A DNA stretch of 64,000 nt from Pectobacterium sp. A5351 (lineage in GTDB: Bacteria > Pseudomonadota > Gammaproteobacteria > Enterobacterales > Enterobacteriaceae): contig NZ_CP116477.1 in NCBI RefSeq assembly GCF_028335745.1, positions 744,001 through 808,000 of the forward strand, written 5' to 3'. A model generated the notes under the pieces. The model did not search any database, had not been told where the DNA came from, and saw only the letters and a program-made list of their open reading frames with translations. How positions within the stretch are numbered: the first letter of the stretch is position 1; every line of letters begins with the position of its first letter. Below are positions 24,795 to 33,970 of this stretch, in pieces. The translations under genes and the position numbers were made by a program.

Positions 24795-26202
24795 CGTCGA
24801 GTTTTACGAAATCGGCAGCAGCATCCGCAAGCCAGGTAAGTATTTTGAATTTAATACCCGTCTGGCCGTGCGCACGTTGCCGAGCAATCAGCAAAAGGTG
24901 TTGCTGGTCGCGCAGATGCTCAGCAGCGGTACGGCAACCCCACTCAATGCGGTTAACGTGTTCTCTGATGAAGAAGCGGCTACGTTGTTCGGGCGCGGCT
25001 CAATGGCGCACCTGATGGCAGCGGAAGCGATTGGCTGTAACAGCTATTTGCAGTTGCAGGTGATTGGCGTCAGCGATGCGGGGGCAGCAACAGCTGCAAC
25101 AGGGGCGCTGACGTTAACAGGAACGGCGACCGCATCCGGCACGTTGAGCGCGTTTGTTGGTGTAACGCGTGTTGATGTTGCTGTGTCTGCTGATGATACC
25201 GCTGCGACCGTTGCTGCTGCGCTGAATACCGCTATCGCGCAGAAAACTGTACTACCGGTCACGGCTACTGTCACCGCTGGCGTCGTCACGCTGACTGCCA
25301 AAAATAAAGGCTTGGCAGGCAATGACATTACGCTGCGCATCGCGTCAACCACGACGGGGTTAACGGCGGCGGCAACGTCAATGACGGGTGGTGATATTGA
25401 TCCTGATATCGCCCCAGCTCTCGCTGCTGTGTTCGCCGCAGGTCACAACATCATCGTAAGTCCGTATGCGACGCAGACCGCATTAACAGCTCTACGCACA
25501 CATCTGGACAACGTCAGCGACCCATTGGAGCAGCGCGGTGCGATTGGTGTTGCGGGCTGGCCTAAATCACTGTCAACCGGCTCAACACTTGCGTCCAGTA
25601 TCAACAATGGCCGTATTACGGCTGGATGGCATAACGGATCAGTGAAAACGCCGGCACAGATTGCGGCGGCGTATGCGGCGGTTATCGCAAGCGAAGAAGA
25701 CCCTGCCCGACCGCTCAATACTCTGGCGATGAACACGCTGGATGTCACTGCGCTGTCTGCACGCCCAGGTCGTAACGAGCAAGAAAACGCACTGTATAAC
25801 GGGCTAACGCCGTTTGAGATTGGCCCCGGTGACAAAGTTCAGATTGTCCGGGCTATCAGCACGTACACCAAAAATGCAGATGGCGTTGACGATGTTTCGC
25901 TGCTGGATATCACCACCATCCGCACGCTGGATTACGTGCGCAAAGCCTGTCGTGAGCGCGTCACGTTGCGATTCCCGCGTGACAAGCTGAGTTCACGCAC
26001 GCCAGACCGGGTACGCAGCGAGCTGCTGGACGTGCTCTACAAGCTCGAAGAGCTGGGAATCATTGAGAATGTTGACGCGTATAAAGACCAGTTAATCGTT
26101 GAACGTGATTCTCAGGATGTTAACCGACTCAATGCACGCATCCCGGCCGATATCGTGAATGGTCTGCATGTCTTTGCTGGTCGCATCGACCTACTGCTGT
26201 AA
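24781..26202 (+). CDS. Contractile tail sheath protein L
   Basis: 473 residues from GTG 24781. Sheath hallmarks: PNVEFYEIGSSIRKPGKYFEF, LLVAQMLSSGTA, and the C-terminal VRKACRERVTLRFPRDKLS. An Ala/Thr-rich beta domain at about 100-200 is the usual variable insert. Confirms a myovirus-type contractile tail. Confidence 0.95.
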   Translation: MASPNVEFYEIGSSIRKPGKYFEFNTRLAVRTLPSNQQKVLLVAQMLSSGTATPLNAVNVFSDEEAATLFGRGSMAHLMAAEAIGCNSYLQLQVIGVSDAGAATAATGALTLTGTATASGTLSAFVGVTRVDVAVSADDTAATVAAALNTAIAQKTVLPVTATVTAGVVTLTAKNKGLAGNDITLRIASTTTGLTAAATSMTGGDIDPDIAPALAAVFAAGHNIIVSPYATQTALTALRTHLDNVSDPLEQRGAIGVAGWPKSLSTGSTLASSINNGRITAGWHNGSVKTPAQIAAAYAAVIASEEDPARPLNTLAMNTLDVTALSARPGRNEQENALYNGLTPFEIGPGDKVQIVRAISTYTKNADGVDDVSLLDITTIRTLDYVRKACRERVTLRFPRDKLSSRTPDRVRSELLDVLYKLEELGIIENVDAYKDQLIVERDSQDVNRLNARIPADIVNGLHVFAGRIDLLL

Positions 26203-26216
26203 TAAGGATCTGAATC

Positions 26217-26594
26217 ATGGCATTAGAAGAATATGTTGGGGCGATCATTCTGGAAGTGAATGGCGTTGAACTTGAATGTACTGACCTAAAAGAGGATGTG
26301 CAAACCGGGCGTAAGCTGGTCAAGACCATGAACCGCACTGGCCGCGCAAAAGGATTCTCGCGTGGTATTGCCGAGTACCAGGCAGCAGTGTCTGTCGTTA
26401 TCCCGTTAAGTGGCGATCTGGACTGGGAGGGTATGGAAGGCGTCAAAATCACCCAATACCCCGTTAGCGGTAGCGGCGGTAAGCGTGTGTCGTTTTTGGA
26501 TTGTTTTAGTACACAGGTCGGGGCGCAGTACACGGTTGATAGCGAAGCGAAACGTGACATTACGTTTGCTGCCCTGCGTCGTGTTGAGGAGTAA
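26217..26594 (+). CDS. Tail tube protein M
   Basis: 125 residues (GAIILEVNGVELECTDLKED, TGRAKGFSRGIAEYQ), the Mu M tail-tube type. Follows the sheath gene with SD AAGGA. Ends by overlapping gp41. Confidence 0.92.
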   Translation: MALEEYVGAIILEVNGVELECTDLKEDVQTGRKLVKTMNRTGRAKGFSRGIAEYQAAVSVVIPLSGDLDWEGMEGVKITQYPVSGSGGKRVSFLDCFSTQVGAQYTVDSEAKRDITFAALRRVEE

Positions 26595-26980
26595 TGAAAA
26601 TGGAAAACGGTATGTTGATGCATGGCGTGGAGTTGGATGACCAGAGGCACTTTACTTTCTCTGTCCGTCTTCCTGTTGTTGGCGACACCATCGCTGCGCT
26701 GGAAGAAACACAGGAAGAGAAAGGCACGACAGATGGAGCTGCGGCGGGTATGCACTATCGCGTCGGTATTCTGGCACGGGTGCTCACGCTTGATGGTGTT
26801 GAACGTGACAAAGTCACTACAGAATTGCTGTTAGAGCAGCTGTCTGATGAGGACTTTGATCTCATCGATGCGCAAGTGTCAGCCGTTAAAAAAAAGCTGA
26901 TGCAGTCGAGAGCGCTCTCGGCGGATACCGCACCGTTATCCTCGCCCTCGGCCGCTACGGCATCACAAAACAGCAAATAG
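26594..26980 (+). CDS. Tail assembly chaperone gp41-like (short form)
   Basis: 128 residues, the normal termination product. A sheath-tube-chaperone-tape measure order is standard. The codons near residues 98-101 contain the slippery heptamer A_AAA_AAG (26890-26896), after which the last 28 residues (Ser/Ala-rich) are specific to this form. Confidence 0.88.
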   Translation: MKMENGMLMHGVELDDQRHFTFSVRLPVVGDTIAALEETQEEKGTTDGAAAGMHYRVGILARVLTLDGVERDKVTTELLLEQLSDEDFDLIDAQVSAVKKKLMQSRALSADTAPLSSPSAATASQNSK

Positions 26981-27129
26981 AAGCGATGAGCCGTGCAGAG
27001 CTGGACGGCTACATCAATGCAATGGCCCGGTTGAACGGCAGAAAAGCGCCGTCAGCCGGGGATGCCAAAACCTCCCGCAAAGTGAAATCACTACGCCAAA
27101 AGCGTCCTATAAAGAAACGGAGAACGTAA
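26594..27129 (+). CDS. Tail assembly chaperone, -1 frameshift long form
   Basis: If ribosomes slip -1 at A_AAA_AAG (26890-26896), translation continues through 27129 and adds about 77 residues including TVILALGRYGITKQQIEAMS and RAELDGYINAMARL, a conserved-looking domain that has no good start of its own. This parallels lambda G/GT and is common in phage tail chaperones. Coordinates are the span of the joined product. Confidence 0.8.
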
Positions 27130-27132
27130 GCA

Positions 27133-29307
27133 ATGGCTCGCAGTTTGCAACTTGCATTAACGATATTAGCCAGAGACAACGGTTCAAAAGTGCTGCGTAA
27201 GGCACTGGAAGACGCTGTCGCAAAAACGAAAGCCGCAGAAAAAGCCGGTGACGACCTGGCTAAGTCGCAGCAGCAGAGCAGCTCGCAAGGCATCCGGGCG
27301 TCGCGTGCATTGAGCGAGGAATTTAAGCGGGCTAATAGCGCTCGCTCTACGCTCGGCATTCGTTCAGAGCGTGAAATTCAGCGTGAAATCCAGCAGACCA
27401 TTGCGGCATACAGCCGCCTAACTCGCATGGGTGTGATGTCAGCGAGTGAGCAGTCACGCGCATTCAGTGCAATGACTGACCGTGTCAGTCGTTTGCGTGG
27501 TGAGTTAAACGCTACAGCTCAGTCTGTTAGCCGCATGGACAAGTTACGAGCGGTTGGGTCTGGCGCTATGGCCGTGGCGGGCGGGGTTGCTGCTGCAACA
27601 ATGGTAATCAAAGACCCTGTTCAGAGGCAGATGGCGTTTGAGAGCAAAAATGCAGAAATTGCAAATACGGCGTACAACGCGCTTTCTCCTGCCGAACGTA
27701 TTAAGAAAATCCCAGTAATTAACGACACGATAAGGGAAGCCGTTCGCTATGGAGGTGGGACGCCGGAGGCTGCACAAGCAACGTTAGGTGCTCTTTTTGC
27801 TGGCGGACTAGATGAAGAGGCAGCAATAAAGATGCTGCCCGACATTACGAAATATGCAACTGCATCGGGCGCTAGCCCAGAGCATCTAGCGCAGATCGGG
27901 ATCGGAGCTATTAAAAACTTCGGCATTAAAGCTGAGGATCTGCCTGCCGTTTACGATAAGGCGATCCGTTCTGGTGAGAACGGGAAATATGAGCTGGCAG
28001 ATATGGCTGGCTCGTTATCGTTGACAATGACTAAAGCAAATTCGGTCGGTATGTCTGGATTGAACGATCTGGATAAACTACTAGCAATGCTCCAGGCCAA
28101 CGCTGAAACCGCTGGGGATAATAGTGCTGCATCAACAAACGTTAACAACCTGCTTGATAAATACACCAGTGCTGATACGCAAAATGCCATGAAGGGCTAT
28201 AAATTTCGCATGAAAGACGGCCGTACCGTGGGGTATACCGATTACATGGCAGAAAAGCGGCTGCAAGGTGTTAGTGCTTCTGATGCGTTTACCGGCGCAG
28301 TGGATGGTATCGTTTCATCAGACAAGCGTGTGCAGAAGTTACGTGCGGCAGCGGAGAAATATAAAGGCACGGATAAAGAGGCGGATATTCTCGCATCGTT
28401 GGATTTAGTGGTTTCGTCGATCACATCGAAGATTGTTGCTGATCAGCAGGCGGGAATGGCCTTAAAAACTAGCATCCTGAAAAAGGACTTTATTACAGAA
28501 CAGATCGCGGGAACAAAAAACGCTACGGGCGCTGGTGCTGATTCATTTGCTGTTGTGTCATCAACAGCAGGATATAAATCACAGCAATTTGAATCTGAAA
28601 AACTGTTCGCGGAACAGGACTCAGTTAAGCCTCTGGCAGACTGGTACGGTGATTTAGTTTCAAATCTAACTGATTATTCGAAAGAGTATCCCGGATTAAC
28701 AACAGCACTCTCTGGCGCAACGACAGGCATTAAAGCACTGGGCGCGGGAGCAGTTACGGCTGGGGGTGTTCTGGCCGCGTGGAAACTCATATCGGGTAGC
28801 GGTGGCGTTAATCCCCCTCCAGTTCCCGGAGGCCCAACAACCACACCGAATGTTCCAGGCACGCGTCTACCGTCATGGTTAAGTCGGCTGGGAGGTGTTG
28901 CGCGTGTCGCTGGGCGCGTCGCTGCACCGTTAGCGCTCTATCAAGCAGCCGAAGATGCGCCGCTCGTCCAGGTCGAGCGCGGTGACACAGCAGCACGAAC
29001 CCGCCTCAAAGCGAATGAATACGCCAGTGACCTTGAGCGTATTCAAGATAGCCGCCGCGCTGTTCCTGGCTTTCTGGATGTTGTCGATGAGGTTAAAACC
29101 TGGTGGGCAAGACCCACAACCATCGGCGCAGACGTGAACCCAGCCACAATGGGCGTGCCGTCTTACTTGCTGCCGCAGCAACCGCAAAGCAACCAACCGA
29201 TTCAGATAAATACAAAGGTCGAGCTGGATAGTCGTGTCATTGCCGAGGCCGTTAACGAAGCCAACAGCCAGCAAGCCACGCGTGGCTCGAACGGAGCATA
29301 TCAATAA
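27133..29307 (+). CDS. Tail tape measure protein
   Basis: 724 residues. N-terminal coiled coil (KALEDAVAKTKAAEKAGDDL), TP901-type core (IANTAYNALSPAERIKKIPV, GGTPEAAQATLGALFAGG) and hydrophobic stretches at about 150 and 540 (ALGAGAVTAGGVLAAW). Sets tail length and sits after the chaperone pair as usual. Confidence 0.93.
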   Translation: MARSLQLALTILARDNGSKVLRKALEDAVAKTKAAEKAGDDLAKSQQQSSSQGIRASRALSEEFKRANSARSTLGIRSEREIQREIQQTIAAYSRLTRMGVMSASEQSRAFSAMTDRVSRLRGELNATAQSVSRMDKLRAVGSGAMAVAGGVAAATMVIKDPVQRQMAFESKNAEIANTAYNALSPAERIKKIPVINDTIREAVRYGGGTPEAAQATLGALFAGGLDEEAAIKMLPDITKYATASGASPEHLAQIGIGAIKNFGIKAEDLPAVYDKAIRSGENGKYELADMAGSLSLTMTKANSVGMSGLNDLDKLLAMLQANAETAGDNSAASTNVNNLLDKYTSADTQNAMKGYKFRMKDGRTVGYTDYMAEKRLQGVSASDAFTGAVDGIVSSDKRVQKLRAAAEKYKGTDKEADILASLDLVVSSITSKIVADQQAGMALKTSILKKDFITEQIAGTKNATGAGADSFAVVSSTAGYKSQQFESEKLFAEQDSVKPLADWYGDLVSNLTDYSKEYPGLTTALSGATTGIKALGAGAVTAGGVLAAWKLISGSGGVNPPPVPGGPTTTPNVPGTRLPSWLSRLGGVARVAGRVAAPLALYQAAEDAPLVQVERGDTAARTRLKANEYASDLERIQDSRRAVPGFLDVVDEVKTWWARPTTIGADVNPATMGVPSYLLPQQPQSNQPIQINTKVELDSRVIAEAVNEANSQQATRGSNGAYQ

Positions 29308-30686
29308 TGGCCTGGGCAGATTCATTACAGGATGCGTCATTTCGTGGCGTGAAATTCGATGTGTTCAACGCGCGGGACAGTGCGCAGCGCGACATGGCAC
29401 AGCATGAATACCCGAATCTGGACGGCGCAGACATTCAGGATTTAGGGCTAAAGCCGCACAGCTCGCAGATTCAAGCCGTGGTGTGGGGTGATGATTACGA
29501 AACCCGCCTACAGTCTTTGCTGGATGCACTGCGCAAGCCAGGGGCGGCGGAACTGATACACCCCGTCTTTGGTGCGATGCCGAACATGTTAGCCGTAGTA
29601 TTCCAGGTCAATCACGATGCGGATAATGTCAATTACTGCACCATCGATATGCAGTTTGTGCAGTCAAAAACGGGCAATCCGTTCTTTGTTAAAGACTATC
29701 CGTTATCAAAAGCCGATGAGATTTTTAATCAGACGCAGTCGCTGATCGACAGTGCAAGCACGCTGCTTGACGATGTCACTAAGCCGCTCAGAACGGCTAA
29801 AACCATGATGAATAAAGTTCGTGGTCTGGCGACCGGCGCATTAAACATGGTGACTATATTCCGCAGCGATATCAGCGGATTTATCAGCAGCACAACGGAC
29901 TTTATTAATTTCCCTGGCGCGTTTTTCGGCGACCTGCGCTCTGCGCTGTCACTCAAGACGGGCGCGTCAAAGAGTTCATTGCATTCTGCTTACGTGGGCG
30001 GCGGGACGTCTACTGCTGTTGCATCGGTATCAGGCACAGAGCAACAGGCTATCGCCACCTCGAACTATGCCGCATCACCCACAGTCATTATGGCTGACTG
30101 GACAAGTACGCAGGCCGCGCTGCTGTCCGTTCAGTCAATGCCGGCAGGATTAGTCTCAGGCAGTATCGATGCGCCGGTTGATATGCCTGCGCAACTGGTT
30201 GAGCGCGATATTGTTGAGTTAACCGCGATTGTCGCGGTGGCCGTGGCGATGGAGGCAGCGGAAGAAGCCGGTGCGGTGCTCAGTGACCCTGCATTAACCG
30301 CCGTGTTAACCCCGCTCGACATTGAGAAAATCACCAATGAAACCCGGACGATGATACAGGACGCGATTGATATCAATCGTGATACCTATGCACCGGCGAT
30401 GAATGAAATCAGTAGCAGCGCACAGCCGACCGGTCTTTCGTATCAGCCCGTTATCGACAAATTGGCCGCTATCGCGCTGACGGTTCAGGTGCTGGCAGAA
30501 GCCGTCATCAACGAAAAGCCGCAGCTAATGACGCGTACTGTTACTGCGCCAGGTAATCTGCATCTGGTTGCGCATCGCTGGTATAGCGACTATTCCCGCG
30601 CCGCTGAGTTGCAACGATTGAATCCGCAGTTGCGCGATGTGAACAACATTAATGTGGGGGATGTGCTGAATGCCTACGCAAAATAA
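29307..30686 (+). CDS. Tail/DNA circularisation protein N (Mu gp43-like)
   Basis: 459 residues. The N-terminal DNA_circ_N domain starts WADSLQDASFRGVKFDVF; the C-terminus (HLVAHRWYSDYSRAAELQRLNP, NINVGDVLNAYA) looks LysM-like. In Mu, N is a tail protein associated with circularisation of infecting DNA. Overlaps P by 17 bp. Confidence 0.9.
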   Translation: MAWADSLQDASFRGVKFDVFNARDSAQRDMAQHEYPNLDGADIQDLGLKPHSSQIQAVVWGDDYETRLQSLLDALRKPGAAELIHPVFGAMPNMLAVVFQVNHDADNVNYCTIDMQFVQSKTGNPFFVKDYPLSKADEIFNQTQSLIDSASTLLDDVTKPLRTAKTMMNKVRGLATGALNMVTIFRSDISGFISSTTDFINFPGAFFGDLRSALSLKTGASKSSLHSAYVGGGTSTAVASVSGTEQQAIATSNYAASPTVIMADWTSTQAALLSVQSMPAGLVSGSIDAPVDMPAQLVERDIVELTAIVAVAVAMEAAEEAGAVLSDPALTAVLTPLDIEKITNETRTMIQDAIDINRDTYAPAMNEISSSAQPTGLSYQPVIDKLAAIALTVQVLAEAVINEKPQLMTRTVTAPGNLHLVAHRWYSDYSRAAELQRLNPQLRDVNNINVGDVLNAYAK

Positions 30687-31863
30687 CCCCGCGACCGATA
30701 ATGCCGCCGTGTCCGTCATTATCAATGGAAAAGCGCACACGGACTGGTCACGCTACCAGATTGACAGTGATTTTCTGATACCGGCTGACGCGTGGAGTGT
30801 CAGCCTGGGATTGCCCGACGGTACGTTCCCTGCTGATGTGGTGCGTGGTGCGCCGGTGATGGTGAAAGTTGGTAGCGATACGGTGATGACTGGTCGTATT
30901 GACAGCGTGCAGCGCTCGGTTGCCCGCAGTGGCGTTACGCTGTCGCTGTCTGGCCGGGACGGTGCCGCTATCCTCGTTGACTGTGCCGCGCCAATACTGA
31001 CCGCACGGCAGGTCGGGCTGGAGGATGTTGTCGCGCAGATCGTCCGCCCGCTCGGCATCACAAACATCCGCATTGAGGCTGAGAGCGCCATCCGCAGCGA
31101 CAAAATCAGTGCAGAGCCTGGCGAACGGGCGTGGGACATGCTGTTACGGGCGTGCGCCGGTCGCGGTCTGTGGCCGTGGTTCGCGCCGGATGGAACGTTA
31201 GTCATCGGCGGTCCGGATTACACAAAGCAGCCTGTCGCGTCGCTTATCATGCGCATGGACGGCAAAGGCAATAACGTGCTGTCGCTGTCTGATGCCAGTT
31301 CAATAGATAAATCGTTTTCCGAGCTGACGGTACTAGCGCAAAGTCATGCGCACTCATCAAGTAAAAAGGATTTGGCGATTATCGACGTCGATGATGACAG
31401 TAGCAGCGACAGCGATATTGAGCTGAGTACAGGCACGGCAGAAACCGGACAGCACGGCATGAGAGCAGTGGTCAAAGACCCGACGGTCAATTACTACCGA
31501 CCGCAGGTGCTTGTTGTCGGTGATGCAGACAATCAGGAGCAAATCAACTACCGCGCCCGCAAAGCGCTGGCCGATGCGAAGCTGAACGGCTACAGCCTGA
31601 CGGCGACAGTCTACGGCCACAGAACATCGGACGGTGTGCTGTGGGAGCCAGGGCAACGCATTCACGTAATCAGCGAGTACCACGGTATTGATGCAGTGTA
31701 TTTCCTGATGGGGCGTGAATTTAGCGGTGGTCGTCCGGGCGGCACAACCACCACGCTCCGCCTGAAAGAGGATGGCGTCTGGATACCGGATGCGTATCCG
31801 AGGAGGAAAAAGCAGCGTAAACGCAAAGGTAAAGGAGAAACAGCAATTGTCGATGTGGCCTGA
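30670..31863 (+). CDS. Baseplate hub protein P (Mu gp44-like)
   Basis: 397 residues (WSVSLGLPDGTFPADVVRG, LSGRDGAAILVDCAAP, RAWDMLLRACAGRGLWPWF), a gpD/gp27-type hub protein. The C-terminus is very basic (RRKKQRKRKGKG). Overlaps the spike gene. Confidence 0.92.
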   Translation: MPTQNNPATDNAAVSVIINGKAHTDWSRYQIDSDFLIPADAWSVSLGLPDGTFPADVVRGAPVMVKVGSDTVMTGRIDSVQRSVARSGVTLSLSGRDGAAILVDCAAPILTARQVGLEDVVAQIVRPLGITNIRIEAESAIRSDKISAEPGERAWDMLLRACAGRGLWPWFAPDGTLVIGGPDYTKQPVASLIMRMDGKGNNVLSLSDASSIDKSFSELTVLAQSHAHSSSKKDLAIIDVDDDSSSDSDIELSTGTAETGQHGMRAVVKDPTVNYYRPQVLVVGDADNQEQINYRARKALADAKLNGYSLTATVYGHRTSDGVLWEPGQRIHVISEYHGIDAVYFLMGREFSGGRPGGTTTTLRLKEDGVWIPDAYPRRKKQRKRKGKGETAIVDVA

Positions 31864-32503
31864 TATTGAAAGACGCATTAACGGGGCGTTAAATCGCATT
31901 CGTCTGGCGTTCAGAACCCGTTTAACGCGGGTTAATAGTGCTGGCCCGTTGCAAACGTTCCAGGCTAAAGGGCTTTTCGGTGAATCATTGCAGGACAGCG
32001 AACTGTTCCAGCACTACGGATTTACGTCAAATCCGTTACCTGGTGCGGCTGCTATCGTGCTACCGCTAGGCGGGAGAACGTCACACAGCATTGTGATAGC
32101 CACCGAGCACGCAACCTATCGCCTTCAGTCGCTGAAGCCTGGTGAGGTCGCACTCTATACCGATGAAGGCGCAAAAATTGTCCTCAAGCGCGGGCGCGTG
32201 ATAGAAACGGACTGCGACGAGTTCCGCGTCAACTGCAAACAATTTGTTGTCAATGCGGCCGAAAAAGCGGATTTTAATACCCCGATGGTTACGGCCAGCG
32301 AACAGGTAACGGCGCAAAGTCAAATCACCGGCAACGGTGGTATGGCGATCAAGGGTGGCACTGGCGCATCGTTTGAAGGTAACGTTACGCAAACAAAAGG
32401 CGACTATCAGACCAGCGGGAATGTCACGGCAGGCAATATAGCGCTCAACGGCCACAGGCATCCTGGCGATTCCGGCGGTACGACTGGCCCCGCAATTCCA
32501 TAA
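31847..32503 (+). CDS. Baseplate spike protein gp45-like
   Basis: 218 residues from TTG 31847, placed by AGGAG 9 bases upstream; ATG 31853 is the alternative. OB-fold N-terminus (FQHYGFTSNPLPGAAAIVLP) and beta-helical C-terminus ending NGHRHPGD; the HxH motif is known in Mu gp45 and P2 V to bind iron at the spike tip. Membrane-piercing role. Ends at the third late-promoter copy. Confidence 0.92.
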   Translation: MSMWPDIERRINGALNRIRLAFRTRLTRVNSAGPLQTFQAKGLFGESLQDSELFQHYGFTSNPLPGAAAIVLPLGGRTSHSIVIATEHATYRLQSLKPGEVALYTDEGAKIVLKRGRVIETDCDEFRVNCKQFVVNAAEKADFNTPMVTASEQVTAQSQITGNGGMAIKGGTGASFEGNVTQTKGDYQTSGNVTAGNIALNGHRHPGDSGGTTGPAIP

Positions 32504-32528
32504 ACCCACTGAACCCCTTCCTCTTATT
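32504..32528 (+). promoter_or_regulatory. Late promoter element, copy 3 (PP-like)
   Basis: Third exact copy of the 25-bp late element, directly after the spike gene stop and 30 bp before the gp46 start. Followed by hairpin ATGCTGCC-ATTCT-GGCTGCAT (32540-32560) overlapping the ATG, at the same spacing as copy 2. In Mu the corresponding PP lies slightly further upstream. Confidence 0.8.
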
Positions 32529-32558
32529 CATTGCCTCCCATGCTGCCATTCTGGCTGC

Positions 32559-32909
32559 ATGGATAATTTACTGAACCCGACAACCGGCGATTACACCGGC
32601 ACGATGACAACGACATTAGCCAATGCCGTTTATCTGCGCCTGATGACGCCATTAGGCGCGTACTGGGCTGACCCGTCATTAGGTTCAAAGCTGCATCTAT
32701 TAGCGCGTGAAAAAGACGTTGCGCGGGTGCATAAGCTGGCGCAGCAGTACGCCGCCGAAGCATTGCAGCCGATTGTTGACGATGGCCGTGCATCGGCTGT
32801 TTCCGTTTCTGCATCGGCGGGTAATCCAGGTTGGGTCGTGTTGCAAATCGAAGTCACAACGGCCGCGCAGCAAACACAAACGTTTAGACATCCGGTGAGA
32901 GTAAGCTAA
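32559..32909 (+). CDS. Baseplate wedge protein gp46-like (W/gp25 family)
   Basis: 116 residues (MTTTLANAVYLRLMTPLGAYWADPSLGSKL), matching Mu gp46 and the gp25-like baseplate family. No clear SD; its start codon is in the leader hairpin. Confidence 0.88.
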   Translation: MDNLLNPTTGDYTGTMTTTLANAVYLRLMTPLGAYWADPSLGSKLHLLAREKDVARVHKLAQQYAAEALQPIVDDGRASAVSVSASAGNPGWVVLQIEVTTAAQQTQTFRHPVRVS

Positions 32910-33970
32910 TGCCGCATATCACCCCATCGTTCGATGAAACCCGTAGTCGTTTATTGCGTGACCTGCAAAACCTGCGCCCGGATGCTGACATTAGCGCTGA
33001 CAGTGATTTTTATGTCCGTGCATCGTCGGTAGCTAGTGCTGTAACCGGCATTTATCAGCATCAGGGTTGGATTGTCCGGCAGATTTTCCCCGACACGGCC
33101 GACACTGAGTTTCTAGAAATGCACTGCCGGTTACGTGATATTTCACGTAAAGCGGCCACTACGGCCACAGGTGAAATTACGGCGACCGGCGAAGTCGGCG
33201 CGGTCTGTCCCGTCGGGCAGATAATCAATCGCGGCAGCCTGTCATTCACGACTACTGCGATTGGCACGGTGGGGGCCGACGGCAAGGCGATCATTCCTGT
33301 TATTTCATCCGCATCCGGTGCGGCGGGTAACACTACCGCGATTGCATCCGGGACGTTCTCCAGTGCGCCAGTCGGCTATGACAGCACGGTGAGCATCGGT
33401 CTGCTGGGCGGCGGAACGGACAAAGAGACTGACGCTGAAATGCTGGCGCGTCTGCTTGAGTTGATCCGTCGCCCCCCGGCGGGCGGGAATAAGTACGATT
33501 ACAAGCGCTGGGCGCTGAGCATTACCGGCGTTACCTCTGCATATGTCTACCCGCTGCGGCGTGGCCTGGGAACGGTTGATGTGGTTATCACGTCCGCGAA
33601 CGGCCTGCCGAGTGACGAAATCATTAATGCGGTGCAGACGTACATTGATGATGTGCGCCCGGTCACGGCAAAAAACACGATGGTAATCGGCCCGACAATC
33701 AAAAATTTCGATATTGACGTGAAAGTCTCGCTGTCTGGCGTGTCACTGATTGAGGCAACGACAGCGATTAATACCGCGCTGACGGACTATATCAATACGC
33801 TGGCACCGGGTGAGCCATTTATTCGTAGCCAGGCCGAAATGATTATTTCGCAATTATCAGGCGTGACTGACCGAAATATTATTTCCCCTGCGGCAAATAT
33901 CTATCCGGCAGCGGATGAAAATAAAGTCGAGTGGCTGCGAATTGCCAATATTACGGTGTCGCTGCTATGA
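32909..33970 (+). CDS. Baseplate J-like protein gp47
   Basis: 353 residues of the baseplate_J family (FYVRASSVASAVTGIYQHQG, LLELIRRPPAGGNKYDYKRWAL, ITSANGLPSDEII). Starts on the gp46 stop (TAATG) and overlaps gp48 by 4 bp. Confidence 0.94.
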   Translation: MPHITPSFDETRSRLLRDLQNLRPDADISADSDFYVRASSVASAVTGIYQHQGWIVRQIFPDTADTEFLEMHCRLRDISRKAATTATGEITATGEVGAVCPVGQIINRGSLSFTTTAIGTVGADGKAIIPVISSASGAAGNTTAIASGTFSSAPVGYDSTVSIGLLGGGTDKETDAEMLARLLELIRRPPAGGNKYDYKRWALSITGVTSAYVYPLRRGLGTVDVVITSANGLPSDEIINAVQTYIDDVRPVTAKNTMVIGPTIKNFDIDVKVSLSGVSLIEATTAINTALTDYINTLAPGEPFIRSQAEMIISQLSGVTDRNIISPAANIYPAADENKVEWLRIANITVSLL

